From positions 190,449 through 254,448 of the forward strand of contig PLBY01000035.1 in the NCBI GenBank assembly GCA_003134655.1: 64,000 bases of DNA. The letters are read 5' to 3'. The notes under the pieces were generated by a model. The model was not told the origin of the DNA and searched no databases. It saw only the letters and a program-made list of their open reading frames with translations. Below are positions 9,437 through 18,857 of the stretch, in pieces. Origin of the DNA: Acidobacteriaceae bacterium. Its GTDB lineage: Bacteria; Acidobacteriota; Terriglobia; Terriglobales; Acidobacteriaceae. The translations under genes and the position numbers were made by a program. Position 1 is the stretch's first letter. Every line of letters begins with the position of its first letter.

Positions 9437-9579
9437 GCGCAAAACTGTACCAGATATGCCGCTCAGCGCACATCCAGCCCGCACCTTAGAATGCATTGCC
9501 CATCGGACTACGGCTATCCCGCGGCACACAGAGGCCCGTTCGCGTCCCAATCGTTGTAAACTGAAATGGGGGTTCTGCC

Positions 9580-9915
9580 ATGCCGACGATCACCGAACAA
9601 GATGTGATGAGTGCGCTGAAGAGTTGCTACGATCCAGAGATCCCGGTCAACATCGTCGATCTCGGCCTGATCTATAAGGTGGATTTTGTCCCCGCGCCCG
9701 CCCAGAATCCCGAGGAACCGAAGCAGGACGTCACAGTGGAGATGACTTTGACCGCGCAAGGTTGCCCCGAGCACGTCAACATCAGCGCCCAGGTAAAATC
9801 ACGCGTCGAGCAATTGCCCGGCGTGAGTAACTGCACTGTGAATGTCGTGTGGACCCCACCCTGGACCCCAGAGCGCCTCAGTCCCGATGCCAAAAAGCAA
9901 CTAGGCATCGAGTAG
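9580..9915 (+). CDS. MIP18/SufT-like iron-sulfur assembly protein (DUF59)
   Basis: A 111-residue protein of the MIP18/PaaD/SufT domain family. Visible hallmarks are the N-terminal helix (TEQDVMSALKSCYDPEIPVNIVDLGLIY), the DPEIP turn, and AQGCPEHVNI with the conserved cysteine, followed by VNVVWTPPWTPERLS. Members help mature Fe-S proteins. The gene has a GGGGG box nine bases before ATG. No suf genes are nearby, so it appears to be a stand-alone SufT-like factor rather than part of a phenylacetate paa cluster. Confidence 0.86.
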   Translation: MPTITEQDVMSALKSCYDPEIPVNIVDLGLIYKVDFVPAPAQNPEEPKQDVTVEMTLTAQGCPEHVNISAQVKSRVEQLPGVSNCTVNVVWTPPWTPERLSPDAKKQLGIE

Positions 9916-9932
9916 CAAAAGGCTTCCGCTGA

Positions 9933-9965
9933 CCGGCTTCCGGGATTAATCAAACCGGAAGCCGG
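9933..9965. terminator. Inverted repeat between convergent genes, probable bidirectional terminator
   Basis: A perfect 11-bp stem, CCGGCTTCCGG (9933-9943) and CCGGAAGCCGG (9955-9965), with the loop GATTAATCAAA. Flanking GGCTTCCG/CGGAAGCC copies could lengthen or shift the stem. It lies 18 bases after the SufT-like gene and 10 bases after the end of the opposing gene. There is no T-tract, so termination would need Rho or work only as an mRNA 3'-end stabiliser. Confidence 0.5.
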
Positions 9966-9974
9966 AAGCCGCTC

Positions 9975-10253
9975 CTACCCCCCGATTTCCTCCCAAACCT
10001 CCACCGAACTCCGTCCCGCAGCCTCAGTAATCCGCTTGCCGGCTTGCCCCGCCATCTCCATCACGCGCATGCCGCGCTCGAAGTATTCCGGCAGCGACTG
10101 CCGCACATGCTCGAATTTCTCCGGATACTCCGCCGCCAGCATCGCCAGGCCAACCCCCGTCGCCAGCACCCCCGCCGGATACTTCTTCTTCATAAACAAA
10201 ATCCCCGCCGCGCCGATCGACCCGAGAACCACCGCTTTCCGCCACCCGTCCAT
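9975..10253 (-). CDS. Small membrane-associated conserved hypothetical protein
   Basis: A 92-residue protein. Residues about 8-42 contain two hydrophobic stretches (VVLGSIGAAGILFM and AGVLATGVGLAMLAAEY) separated by KKKYP, suggesting a hairpin in or at the membrane. The rest is a charged amphipathic helix region (FEHVRQSLPEYFERGMRVME). A GGGGGA box sits nine bases before the ATG, which supports translation. I do not recognise the family. It is monocistronic and convergent with the SufT-like gene. Confidence 0.72.
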   Translation of the reverse strand: MDGWRKAVVLGSIGAAGILFMKKKYPAGVLATGVGLAMLAAEYPEKFEHVRQSLPEYFERGMRVMEMAGQAGKRITEAAGRSSVEVWEEIGG

Positions 10254-10349
10254 AGCTCTTCCCCCTAAACAACCTCACTTGTTTGCGATTGTACCCCAGC
10301 GTCCGCCGGTCGCACCAAACGGCGCACCCCTCGCCTCCTTCGCATCCTT

Positions 10350-10355
10350 TATACT
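10350..10355 (+). promoter_or_regulatory. Possible -10 element of the DmpA-like gene
   Basis: TATACT, five of six bases matching the -10 consensus, lies 21 bases before the ATG of the peptidase gene, giving a leader of about 15 bases that carries the GGAGG box. No convincing -35 is seen. Confidence 0.35.
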
Positions 10356-10376
10356 GCCAAGTTCGTTGGAGGCGCC

Positions 10377-11534
10377 ATGTCCCCGTCGCAAATCCGCCGC
10401 ACTGCGTTCATCCTGATCGTAGCTCTGGCCACCCCCCTATCCGCTCAGACCAAGCCGCGCGCCCGCGATCTCGGCGTTCCCTTCGATGGCACTCCCGGCC
10501 CCAACAACGCCATCACCGACGTCAAGGGAGTCGAAGTCGGCCACACCACGCTCATCTCCGGCGAAGGTAAACTCGAAATCGGCAAGGGTCCAGTGCGAAC
10601 TGGCGTCACCGCCATTCATCCTCGCGGAAAAACCAGTAACGACGCCGTCTTCGCCGCCTGGTTCACTCTCAACGGCAATGGCGAAATGACAGGCACCACA
10701 TGGGTCGACGACTCCGGATTCCTCAACGGTCCTGTCATGATCACCAACACGCACAGCGTAGGCGTGGTGCGGGACGCCGTAATCGCATGGAAGGTCAAGC
10801 ACGGCTCACCCGATATGGAAGGCTACTGGTGGTCGCTCCCGGTCGTCGCGGAGACTTGGGATGGCTATCTCAACGACATCAACGGATTCCATGTCAAACC
10901 CGAAGATGCCTGGCACGCCCTCGACGTCGCCCACACCGGCCCGGTTGAAGAAGGCAACGTAGGCGGCGGCACGGGCATGATCTGTAACGAATTCAAAGGC
11001 GGAATCGGCACCAGTTCGCGAGTGCTCGACCAGAAAGTGGGAGGCTACACCGTCGGCGTCCTCGTGCAATGCAACTACGGATCGCGCGAACAACTGCGCA
11101 TCGCCGGCATCAACGTCGGCCGCGAAATTCCCGAGCACACTGTCTGGCAGAAGGACGTCGGCTCCATCATCGTCGTCCTCGCCACCGACGCTCCACTCAT
11201 CCCCACGCAACTCAAGCGTATCGCCAAGAAAATCTCTCTCGGCTTAGGCCGCGATGGCAGCTACTCCGGTGACGGCTCGGGTGACATCTTTATCGCGTTC
11301 TCCACTGCAAATCCGGGCGCCGTCGGCACCGAGGGACTGCACCAGCTCATCATGCTTCCCAACGATTCCCTCGATCCGATTTTTCTCGCAACGGTCCAGG
11401 CCACCGAAGAAGCCGTGGTCAATGCCATGGTCGCCGCCGAAACCATGACCGGCATCAACAATCACACCGTGATTGCCCTGCCGCATGACCGCCTCCGCGA
11501 AGCCCTGAAGAAATACAACCGCCTCACAAAATGA
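10377..11534 (+). CDS. Exported P1/DmpA-family aminopeptidase (S58)
   Basis: A 385-residue precursor with a signal peptide (about 1-23, cleavage near LSAQT). RARDLGVPFDGTPGPNNAITDVKGVEVGHTT is the typical opening of the P1/S58 family; EGNVGGGTGMICNEFKGG followed by IGTSSR (residues about 193-215) is the region where these proteins self-cleave to expose the N-terminal nucleophile. DmpA homologues release N-terminal D- or beta-amino acids or act on cyclic peptides. Substrate is not predictable here. A GGAGG box lies five bases before ATG. The signal peptide suggests a periplasmic role in peptide scavenging. Confidence 0.88.
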   Translation: MSPSQIRRTAFILIVALATPLSAQTKPRARDLGVPFDGTPGPNNAITDVKGVEVGHTTLISGEGKLEIGKGPVRTGVTAIHPRGKTSNDAVFAAWFTLNGNGEMTGTTWVDDSGFLNGPVMITNTHSVGVVRDAVIAWKVKHGSPDMEGYWWSLPVVAETWDGYLNDINGFHVKPEDAWHALDVAHTGPVEEGNVGGGTGMICNEFKGGIGTSSRVLDQKVGGYTVGVLVQCNYGSREQLRIAGINVGREIPEHTVWQKDVGSIIVVLATDAPLIPTQLKRIAKKISLGLGRDGSYSGDGSGDIFIAFSTANPGAVGTEGLHQLIMLPNDSLDPIFLATVQATEEAVVNAMVAAETMTGINNHTVIALPHDRLREALKKYNRLTK

Positions 11535-11551
11535 TCCGGAAAAACGGGGTC

Positions 11552-11584
11552 CCACCCTTCTCGCGTTTTTGCGAGAGGGTGGGG
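11552..11584. repeat. Palindromic hairpin between convergent genes
   Basis: CCCACCCTTCTCGC (11552-11565) faces GCGAGAGGGTGGG (11572-11584): 13 pairs with one bulged T, loop GTTTTT. It lies between the tail-to-tail peptidase and sigma-54 activator genes. It may terminate both transcripts, or be one of the dispersed palindromic repeats that this genome seems rich in; no T-tract follows on either strand. Confidence 0.5.
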
Positions 11585-11630
11585 GATTTGACTTTCTATG
11601 AAGCGTAGCGAGGATTCGGCCAGATCTGGC

Positions 11631-14600
11631 CTAACTGGGTCCAAACGTCCCACTGCCACGGCGGTATTCGTGCAGTTCAATTCCATGCCTCTTGAGCATC
11701 GACTGCAGGGTTGTGCGCTTGATCCCCAGTCGGCTCGCCGCCCCGTCCGTTCCCGACAGGACCCCGTTCGTTTCCCGCAAAACCCGAATGATGTGCTCGC
11801 GCGCCATTTCGGTGAGATTGTCGTCGCCGACATCCATCACCGTGTCCAATTCCACCGGCGCTGCAGCTAGCACACGGCTCTTCGTCAAGATCACCATCCG
11901 TTCGATCATATTCTCCAGTTCGCGGATATTGCCGGGCCAGTTCCAGTTCTGAAGCACTTTCATCGTCTCGGGAGGAACCACATCAATGTGCTTGCCCATG
12001 CGGGCCGCGTGCTTGCGTACAAAATGATGAATCAGAATGGGTATATCGCTTCGCCGCTCCCGCAATGCCGGCAGCTCGACGGGAAAAACATTGAGACGGT
12101 AGAAAAGATCTTCGCGGAACTTCCGGTCCGCGATGTCCTGTTGCAAGTCGCGGTTGGTGGCCGAGATGATCCGCACATCGACATGGAGGGTGCGCACCCC
12201 GCCCAACCGTTCGAACTCGCGGTCCTGCAGCACTCGCAGCAGTTTGGGCTGCAGTTCGAGCGGCAGCTCCCCAATCTCATCGAGAAACAGCGTCCCCTTG
12301 TCCGCCAGTTCGATGCGCCCGACTTTCTGGCTGATGGCTCCGGTGAACGCTCCTTTCTCATGCCCGAAGAGTTCGCTCTCCAGCAACCCCGAAGGCACCG
12401 CCGCACAGTTGAGCTTGATGAAGTTCTTGTCGCGTCGCGCACTCAGCGCATGCACCGAACGCGCCACCAACTCCTTCCCCGTGCCTGTTTCTCCCAGTAA
12501 CAGGACGGTCGAATCGGTCGGCGCCACCACCCGCACATTCGTCAGTACTTCTCGGAGCGCCGGACTCTGCCCAATGACTTCTTCAAATCCAAGCTCCGTC
12601 TGAATCTCGCTTTCCAGATACGATTTCTCCTGCGTTAACTTTTCTCTTGCGTCCTGCAAGCGATCGGTCAATTCCCGAAGCCGGGCGATATCCATGGCAG
12701 CTCCGGTAATCCCAATGACGTTTCCGCCCGTGTCAAATAGGGCTTCAATCGTGATGTCGAGCGCGCAACTCTTGCCGGCGTTCGCGATCACAACCTCCTC
12801 TCGCAACGCAACCCCCGTCTTGAGAACGCGGCGTTTGAGGCCTTCCAGGTTCGCTGCCTTCTTCGCACCAAGGATCTCGGCATCAGTCTTGCCAATGCAT
12901 TCGTGCTGCCAGTAGAGCTGCGGGTTATAAATCCAGGTGTAGCGCAGCTCGCGGTCCTGGCTGAAAACCGTGATGGGCGAATCCTTGAGCGCCACCCGGA
13001 AGCGCTCTTCGCTCTCTCGCAGCGACTGTTCTGCAATCTTGCGCTCCGTTATGTCCTGCACGGTGCCGACGACTTCAAGAACCCGCCCCTCCGCATCGCG
13101 TCGAATCTTACCTCGCGAGAGGACCCACCGAATCTGGCCGTCGGGCCAGACGATGCGGTATTCCCCCTGGAAATCGACCGCGTTGGATCCCGCTCCCATC
13201 GCCTGCACGACCCGGTTGCTCTTGCCATCCCGGTCCTCCGGGTGGATGACGGAAAAGATGGACTCCTGGGTCACAGGCACATCGTGCGGCAACTTGAACA
13301 TTTCATACAGCTCATCGGACCAGATAAACGTGCCGTCGGGGATGTAGCGCCAGCTTCCAATGTGGGCGTTATGTTGGGCCTCGTTCAGCCGCGCCTCGCT
13401 CTCGCGCAACGCCTCTTCTGCTATCTTGCGCTCGGTGATGTCGAGAACTGTGGACTGAATTAGAAACGGATCCCGGCCCTCCGTCATGAGGACGCTATTG
13501 AGCAGCACCCAGAACGGCGTGCCTTCCTTGCGCCGGAGTTGCAATTCCCGGTTGAAGAAAGCCCCGCTCCGCTTCAATTCGCTCAACAGCTCCTCTCGCT
13601 CGGCCGAATCGACATAGCACTGCGCGATCTGGCCTCCATAACACTGTGTCGCGCTGCTGTGTCCAAACATGTGGGCCCAAGCGTCATTGCACTCGATCAC
13701 TGCCCCGTCCAGACTAATGATCGCCACTCCGGCCACCGTTTTTTCAAACAGCAGGCGGTACCGCTGTTCCGAGCTGCGCAGAGCGACTTCCGCACGCTTC
13801 CGCTCGGTGACGTCCCGCGCCATCCCTCTCACAATGGGTGACGCCACTCCCTCCGTGCGCAGCGTGTTGTTGTACTCCCAGATCCTGCGCTCTCCATTTC
13901 GCGCTATCACGCACAACAGCCCCTGGTCGGCCCCCTTCGTCTTCATCCTCTCCAGATATGCTTCGAACTGCTCGCGAGATTCTGGCGCAATCAGATCCAG
14001 CATCGGCATTTTGATCAGTTCGGAAACCGAATACCCTAGAAGCCGTGCCGGCGCAGGATTCACCGAGAGCAGATTCCCCTCCAGATCGTGCGTGCAAACC
14101 AAGTCTCCGCTGTTCTCGACCAGATCGCGGTACCGGTCCTCTCTTTCGCGCAGCGCCTCCTCGGCTCGTTTGCGTTTCGTGATGTCCTGGGCCATCACCA
14201 GGTACACCTTCTGGGGTTCCTGCTCACGCCACATGGGCGCAACGCTCACATACGCCCATACCTCCCCGCCATCTGGACGCAGGTAGCGCTTCTCCAGTTC
14301 GAATTGCGCCGATCTTCCGTCCGTAAGGTCTGCGCGTTTGGAGAGACTGTCCGCGAGGTCGTCCGGATGCGTCACCCTCTGGAAATCGAGGTCCAGTAAT
14401 TCCTCCTCGCCCCGCCCCAGAATCTCGCAGAACTTCGGGTTAACTCTGAGAAAGCGCCCGCTCTCCGGATCCACCAGCGCGATCCCCACCGGAGCGCGTT
14501 CATACACAGTTCGGAATCGTTTCTCGCTCCCTTCCAGCGCCTCGTTCGCTCGCTTCCGGTCGCTGATATCACGCGATACCACGACAATGTAGCTCCGGTC

Positions 14601-15641
14601 CAAATCGACGCGCTTCAGGCTGATTTCCGCCGGATACGTCGATCCGTTCTTGCGCTGATGAATAACTTCTCGAATCACAGAGCCCGACTCACGCAGTTCC
14701 TTCTGGATCTCTATGCGGCCAGACTCACTAAGGTGGGGATTGATATCGAACACCGTCATCGCCAGCAATTCTTCCCGGCTGTATCCCAAGTCCTTGCAGG
14801 CGCTTTCATTCACATCCAGAAACCGCAGCGTTTCCGGCCCGACCACCTCCACCGCGTCATTAGACTGGTCCATCAGGGCCCGGAACAGCCTCAGCGACTG
14901 CTCGGCCTCTTTTTGGTCGGTGATGTCCTGCAATACACAAGCGACCCGGTCCACCCCACCCGGCCCTTCGATCGGAAAGTAGGAGATGAAAAGATCTCTC
15001 TCACCTCGCTCCGGGTATCGGTATCGCATCTCGTACTGCACGATTTTGCCCCGGAAGCACTCATCCAGCTTTTCCTTGACGGTCGTCTCAAAGGCTCGTG
15101 GATTCAATATCTCCGTAATCCGGCGGCCAACCACATCCTCTCGTTTCATCTCCCGGTAGTTCAGGAAGGCGCTATTTGCGATCACATAGCGATAATCGCG
15201 GTCCACCACCGCAATCATGTCTTCCACCCCTTCGACGGCTCTTTCGAATTCCTGTAACCTCTTCGCGCGCCGCCGGAACAGATCGCCCAGCCAGCTGATC
15301 GTGACTCCTATCGCCCCGAACAGAACCAAACCGACGATGTCGCCCGAATTCCTGACGGCGAACGAATTCAACGGCTCCATCAGAAAGTATTCCGCGAACG
15401 CCCCCGAAAGAAGCGTCGCAAACAGTGCGGGCCCAAACCCGCCCAGCAGGGCGATCAGCATGATGATCGGATAAAACAAGACAAACGGCTGGGTAAACCC
15501 GAAAGCGACCTCAAGGCCGTACCGCGTTAGGCCTGCGACCGTTACCCCAATCAGCGCAACTCCGTACTGCCGCGGCCACGTGCGCAGCCAGTACGCTGAC
15601 GCTCCAATAGCTTCCCTTCGATCGGCAAAACTCATAGCCAA
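11631..15641 (-). CDS. Membrane-bound sigma-54 activator with seven PAS domains
   Basis: A 1336-residue single-chain sensor-regulator. Residues about 15-105 form a KdpD-like (DUF4118) helical membrane domain, followed by seven PAS modules joined by the usual DIT-x-RK-x-AE linkers (six can be read), then a short coiled coil. A complete AAA+ domain has Walker A GETGTGKE, the sigma-54 contact loop GAFTGA, Walker [11 protein letters not shown] and a [10 protein letters not shown] motif. A Fis-type helix-turn-helix ([19 protein letters not shown]) ends the protein. There is no histidine kinase or receiver domain, so sensing and promoter activation reside in one membrane-tethered protein. GAGAGG lies nine bases before ATG. 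Its signals and targets are unknown. Confidence 0.9.
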   Translation of the reverse strand: MAMSFADRREAIGASAYWLRTWPRQYGVALIGVTVAGLTRYGLEVAFGFTQPFVLFYPIIMLIALLGGFGPALFATLLSGAFAEYFLMEPLNSFAVRNSGDIVGLVLFGAIGVTISWLGDLFRRRAKRLQEFERAVEGVEDMIAVVDRDYRYVIANSAFLNYREMKREDVVGRRITEILNPRAFETTVKEKLDECFRGKIVQYEMRYRYPERGERDLFISYFPIEGPGGVDRVACVLQDITDQKEAEQSLRLFRALMDQSNDAVEVVGPETLRFLDVNESACKDLGYSREELLAMTVFDINPHLSESGRIEIQKELRESGSVIREVIHQRKNGSTYPAEISLKRVDLDRSYIVVVSRDISDRKRANEALEGSEKRFRTVYERAPVGIALVDPESGRFLRVNPKFCEILGRGEEELLDLDFQRVTHPDDLADSLSKRADLTDGRSAQFELEKRYLRPDGGEVWAYVSVAPMWREQEPQKVYLVMAQDITKRKRAEEALREREDRYRDLVENSGDLVCTHDLEGNLLSVNPAPARLLGYSVSELIKMPMLDLIAPESREQFEAYLERMKTKGADQGLLCVIARNGERRIWEYNNTLRTEGVASPIVRGMARDVTERKRAEVALRSSEQRYRLLFEKTVAGVAIISLDGAVIECNDAWAHMFGHSSATQCYGGQIAQCYVDSAEREELLSELKRSGAFFNRELQLRRKEGTPFWVLLNSVLMTEGRDPFLIQSTVLDITERKIAEEALRESEARLNEAQHNAHIGSWRYIPDGTFIWSDELYEMFKLPHDVPVTQESIFSVIHPEDRDGKSNRVVQAMGAGSNAVDFQGEYRIVWPDGQIRWVLSRGKIRRDAEGRVLEVVGTVQDITERKIAEQSLRESEERFRVALKDSPITVFSQDRELRYTWIYNPQLYWQHECIGKTDAEILGAKKAANLEGLKRRVLKTGVALREEVVIANAGKSCALDITIEALFDTGGNVIGITGAAMDIARLRELTDRLQDAREKLTQEKSYLESEIQTELGFEEVIGQSPALREVLTNVRVVAPTDSTVLLLGETGTGKELVARSVHALSARRDKNFIKLNCAAVPSGLLESELFGHEKGAFTGAISQKVGRIELADKGTLFLDEIGELPLELQPKLLRVLQDREFERLGGVRTLHVDVRIISATNRDLQQDIADRKFREDLFYRLNVFPVELPALRERRSDIPILIHHFVRKHAARMGKHIDVVPPETMKVLQNWNWPGNIRELENMIERMVILTKSRVLAAAPVELDTVMDVGDDNLTEMAREHIIRVLRETNGVLSGTDGAASRLGIKRTTLQSMLKRHGIELHEYRRGSGTFGPS

Positions 15642-15930
15642 CCTCTCACTTCAGTGGGATTCCCTGGGTCAAAACCGTGCGCCTGCGCAAGTCGAAACTT
15701 GTTCTGCGTAGGGCAACAGTGTGCGGCAGCGTCTGCTCCCGCAGAGAAGACGTCCCGCTACTGCCTCTTCTAATCCTCTGGCTCCGCGATCTGGGGGAAG
15801 GCTCTTCCCAAAATGGTCCCTGCAGCGCACAAGACTGCTGTCTACGAAACCAGTCTCCGCTGGTCGCAGTGGGGAGAATGAGCAAAAGTGACCATTCTGT
15901 AAGGAAGGATCAGAACGGATGGGACGGACT

Positions 15931-16338
15931 CTAGAAGGACTCCAAGTAGAAGGGTCGCGGACGGGGCCTCAGCCCCGCGGTAGATCGCGCCACCGATTGC
16001 CTTAGCAGCTCCACGATCTCTGCCTCCAGCATTTGCCGCTCCTGGGCCCAGAGACGGGTGAACCGGAACGGTTGTAGAAAGCCTTGCGCGCCCCACATCG
16101 GAAACAGCATTTCGGCGTCGGGGCGCAAGACATTTCCGCCAATCGGAACCGCCAGCCCCACCTTGGTTCGTTCATCGAGGTACATTGCGATTTCCAGCAA
16201 CCCTCCTGTGACCGAGAGCTGATACAGCTTGCCGGAAATCTGGCGTCCATTTTCGAGCCGAACAATGGCCGAGATTCTGCCTTGCAGACTGACGCGCGTG
16301 GCGCGTGTTCCCGGCCGCATTCGAGGAGAGTAAGCCAT
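15931..16338 (-). CDS. PilZ-like domain protein
   Basis: A 135-residue protein whose residues about 12-110 resemble a PilZ beta barrel (RISAIVRLENGRQISGKLYQLSVTGGLLEI). The usual (D/N)xSxxG motif reads QLSVTGG, so the first position is Gln rather than Asp or Asn. Arginines precede the barrel (RPGTRATR) but are not a perfect RxxxR box. It may be a degenerate cyclic-di-GMP binder or a structural PilZ protein. The start is the first ATG of the frame. It lies at the end of a minus-strand run after the zinc-ribbon and receiver genes. Confidence 0.7.
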   Translation of the reverse strand: MAYSPRMRPGTRATRVSLQGRISAIVRLENGRQISGKLYQLSVTGGLLEIAMYLDERTKVGLAVPIGGNVLRPDAEMLFPMWGAQGFLQPFRFTRLWAQERQMLEAEIVELLRQSVARSTAGLRPRPRPFYLESF

Positions 16339-16348
16339 GCCGGTTCGA

Positions 16349-16528
16349 TTATTTCACAGGGGACAATGCTGCCAGCAGACGATCGGTCCGCCGCATCAAG
16401 TCCCAGTCGTACTCATACGCCCTTCCACAACCCAGGCATCTCTGATAATGATGGCCGTCTTCATCCATGCGCGGCCACGAGAACCGGTGCGTGCACCCTC
16501 GGCCAAAAAGTTGCTTCAGGAATTTCAA
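16349..16528 (-). CDS. Small zinc-ribbon-like protein, TTG start
   Basis: I place the start at a TTG (16528) that overlaps the stop of the response-regulator gene by four bases (TTGA) and follows an AGGGGG box at seven bases, giving 59 residues; the frame is open 14 codons further. The protein contains CTHRFSWPRM, then QRCLGCGRAYEYDWDLMRR: one Cys-x-His pair and one CxxC pair, a plausible single zinc site. No function is recognised. Translational coupling with the receiver protein suggests they act together. Confidence 0.66.
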   Translation of the reverse strand: MKFLKQLFGRGCTHRFSWPRMDEDGHHYQRCLGCGRAYEYDWDLMRRTDRLLAALSPVK

Positions 16529-16953
16529 TGGGTCGCCCCCTGGTTGCGGTTCTTCCAATGATCGAGCCAACGGCTGAAGAACGGTTTGTGACCATCGTTC
16601 AACAGGTCGTGCAGCGTGGACAACATGATATTGGGCGGTTGCGATTTCGATACGAACGAGTCCACGGAGCTCAACTTGTTCTTCGGCAGCGGCCCGTAGG
16701 CTGACAACAGCATGATCGGAACGCGCGCGTTGATCCGCTTCATCTTTGCCGCCACCACGTCTCCGTTCATTCCCGGCATCTGGTAGTCGACAACGACCGC
16801 GTCCACGGCATGTGCGCGGAACAGCTTCAATCCCTCGTCCCCACCCATCGCCTCGAGCACCTCATAGCCGCTCTGTTCCAGCAGCATCTTGCGCCCAATC
16901 AGCCCGTTCCAGTGGTCGTCAATGCAGAGAATTCTTGCCTTTGCGCGAGCCAT
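16525..16953 (-). CDS. Stand-alone response regulator receiver protein
   Basis: A 142-residue CheY-like protein with no output domain. The acidic pocket is IDD (Asp12, Asp13), the phospho-acceptor is Asp56 in VVVDYQMPGMNG, and the switch Ser and Lys lie in MLLSAYG and FVSKSQ. The tail after the receiver (HKPFFSRWLDHWKNRNQ) is basic and aromatic. No histidine kinase is adjacent; the large PAS protein nearby lacks a kinase domain. It leads a small minus-strand run with the zinc-ribbon gene. Confidence 0.86.
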   Translation of the reverse strand: MARAKARILCIDDHWNGLIGRKMLLEQSGYEVLEAMGGDEGLKLFRAHAVDAVVVDYQMPGMNGDVVAAKMKRINARVPIMLLSAYGPLPKNKLSSVDSFVSKSQPPNIMLSTLHDLLNDGHKPFFSRWLDHWKNRNQGATH

Positions 16954-17328
16954 AACTCCTCACGTTCCATGTGGCCAGAATGAATGTTGTTCAGCGCCGT
17001 AACTCCCAGACATGAAGCTGCGTTTGCTGGACTGCGAAGTGGTGGGCACCTTGATTCTGCGTCCGCTGCCGTCCCGGTTCAAATTACGAATGTGCACTTC
17101 AGCAGCAGTTACCTCGCCCAATTACAAAATAGTCGAGATGGCCCAGCGCGAGCCGTGCCTGTCTGGTGGATGGCTGAGGTCCGCATTCTGTTGCCGCGAA
17201 CCCAGCCGCAGAGCGGCGAAACAATTTAGCTCAGCGCTTCCGCGCTGGGGTCGAGCACAAAGACTAATGAGCGAGTCCCGGAGGAACGACGCAAATCCTG
17301 ATGCTCAGACACCACACGCGGACATCTT
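16954..17328. other. Intergenic region without a supported gene
   Basis: Apart from a small CAGCGC-TTCC-GCGCTG hairpin at 17232-17247, nothing convincing is seen. It must contain the promoter of the minus-strand receiver operon. Short open frames here lack Shine-Dalgarno boxes and look like chance. Confidence 0.5.
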
Positions 17329-17365
17329 CCGACAAACAAAAAGGCGAGCCGTCACCGGCTCGCCT
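17329..17365 (-). terminator. Intrinsic terminator of the OmpA-family gene
   Basis: On the minus strand AGGCGAGCCG (17365-17356) pairs with CGGCTCGCCT (17351-17342) around a GTGA loop, ten perfect pairs, followed by TTTGTTTGT. It begins 18 bases after the stop codon of the OmpA-family gene. Confidence 0.85.
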
Positions 17366-17383
17366 CTCTACACAAGAGCCGCT

Positions 17384-18223
17384 CTAATGCTGTACCGCTC
17401 CCACTAGATCGTTCTTCATCAGGTTGACTTCCACCCGTCCCCCGCTCGTGTGCTTCGCCATGGTTCCATCCGCGCCCGCCACGGGCGCGTTCCCCATGCT
17501 CATAGTGTAAATGCGGTAGACCGGGATCTGATGGTTGAGCACCAGATACCGCACCACGGAGTCCGCCATCTTCTGCGAGCTGGCAATCGCAGCCTGACCG
17601 CGGCCCGCAGCGAATCCGCGCACCTCGATGATGTAGCTGCGCTGATCTTTCAGCGGAGCCGCCATCTCGTCGAGCGCATCCTTCGCCGCCTTGCTCAGAA
17701 CCGTCTGACCCGCACGAAAGCGAATCTCAGTCTGTCCGGTTCCCTTGTATTGATCGAGGCTCCCCACCACCTGCTCTACAGTCGAGACGTGAGTGGAGGC
17801 CTGGGTAGCTGCCGTCTGCGCCAGTTGCGCCTTGTTGGCCGCATCGGAAGCATGCTGATCCGCCAGGCTGCTCTTTTCCGACGCCAACTGAATACCTTGA
17901 GTCGCGCGGGCATCCACGTCTTTGATCGCCTTCCCGTTTTCCAACGTCAACTGATCCAGTTCGTTCAGGCGGTCCCGGATGGGTCCCACGTGCCGCTGCA
18001 CATACTTCTTATTGGCGAACGGATGCGTGACTAGATTCACGAGATTCGGATCGTCCCCGTCCCAGAAATTGACAGGCTTGTCCGCCGGAATCGGTTGCAG
18101 GTCGGCGCTCTGCGAAGTGGAAGCCGTCGCCGGCTGCGCGTTCGAGTTGGACGTTTGCTGCGCGAACCCTGGTAGCGCGAGCACCGCGCACAGGAACATG
18201 GGTAGGAATATTCGATTTTTCAT
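17384..18223 (-). CDS. OmpA-family outer membrane / peptidoglycan-associated protein
   Basis: A 279-residue precursor. The start MKNRIFLPMFLCAVLALPG gives a clean signal peptide ending near FAQQ. The middle (about 60-150) is a helical segment with heptad-like Ala and Gln content (DQHASDAANKAQLAQTAATQ), probably a coiled coil. Residues about 160-270 resemble an OmpA-like domain (AAKDALDEMAAPLKDQRSYI, IEVRGFAAGRG, SSQKMADSVVRYLV, HTSGGRVEVNL), which usually binds peptidoglycan. A weak GAAGAAAG sequence precedes ATG. It is monocistronic, with an intrinsic terminator downstream. Confidence 0.82.
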   Translation of the reverse strand: MKNRIFLPMFLCAVLALPGFAQQTSNSNAQPATASTSQSADLQPIPADKPVNFWDGDDPNLVNLVTHPFANKKYVQRHVGPIRDRLNELDQLTLENGKAIKDVDARATQGIQLASEKSSLADQHASDAANKAQLAQTAATQASTHVSTVEQVVGSLDQYKGTGQTEIRFRAGQTVLSKAAKDALDEMAAPLKDQRSYIIEVRGFAAGRGQAAIASSQKMADSVVRYLVLNHQIPVYRIYTMSMGNAPVAGADGTMAKHTSGGRVEVNLMKNDLVGAVQH

Positions 18224-18406
18224 TTTCGACTTTCTTCTTCCGAGTGGCACAGGGGGCTCCACTCCAGCCAGATGGGTGTCATGCTTGACGTATAGATTGT
18301 GCCTCTAGCCGGCCAAACGTGCAAGCCGAATCTGCCGGCGAACGCACGCCCAGAAGGCCCCAAAAGCCGCGCCCCTCAACGCTTCTGGCCGCAGTGCCAT
18401 CCGGAG

Positions 18407-18412
18407 TATAAT
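18407..18412 (+). promoter_or_regulatory. -10 element upstream of a small hypothetical gene
   Basis: A perfect TATAAT hexamer 71 bases before the ATG at 18483. The corresponding -35 region (TTCTGG at 18383-18388) is poor. A leader of about 60 bases would result. Confidence 0.4.
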
Positions 18413-18482
18413 AAGGGAGTTGTGATCATACTTCATCCTTCAATCATCCAGCTATCACCCAACAGGAATACAGGTGTCCTAA

Positions 18483-18713
18483 ATGTCAGCCCGAAATGCC
18501 ATCCTCTGCGCCAAATTAAAGCAGTTAGGCTTCACTCAGGAAAACCAGATGCGGCTCTATGGCGAGGAATTTCAATTCCTTAGTGACCCCATCGTCATGC
18601 CCGACGGCACGGTCTTTCTCGACGCTTTTGAGAAGCGATCCCACCAGACAAGGCGAATCCGTGTTCCCCTGCCCATCGTCAGCATGGCAGACTCCGAGCG
18701 AAAGGCGGCCTGA
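18483..18713 (+). CDS. Small conserved hypothetical protein
   Basis: A 76-residue hydrophilic protein beginning MSARNAILCAKLKQLGFTQE. It has a basic helix at the N-terminus and a central segment YGEEFQFLSDPIVMPDGTVF that looks like a folded beta motif; its C-terminus is charged. An ACAGGTG sequence ten bases before ATG may serve as a ribosome site, and a TATAAT lies upstream. No family is recognised and no neighbour gives a clue. The codon use agrees with flanking genes, which favours a real gene. Confidence 0.6.
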   Translation: MSARNAILCAKLKQLGFTQENQMRLYGEEFQFLSDPIVMPDGTVFLDAFEKRSHQTRRIRVPLPIVSMADSERKAA

Positions 18714-18857
18714 CCCCCCTTTTTGCCGCCGATGGTCCTGTCTCAATGTGATGGGCGTGCCCGCTCGCCTGCTGCGTGATCATCATCACTGCCGGACTGC
18801 CGTGAATTCTCTTAGGATGAAAGGCTGGCAGCGAATCATGCCGGCGCGGAGGCCACC

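Noticed and set aside
16984..17407. Overlapping plus-strand frames of 81 and 131 codons in the 16.9-17.4 kb gap
   Set aside because: No ribosome site or recognisable domain; one runs into the terminator and end of the OmpA-family gene.
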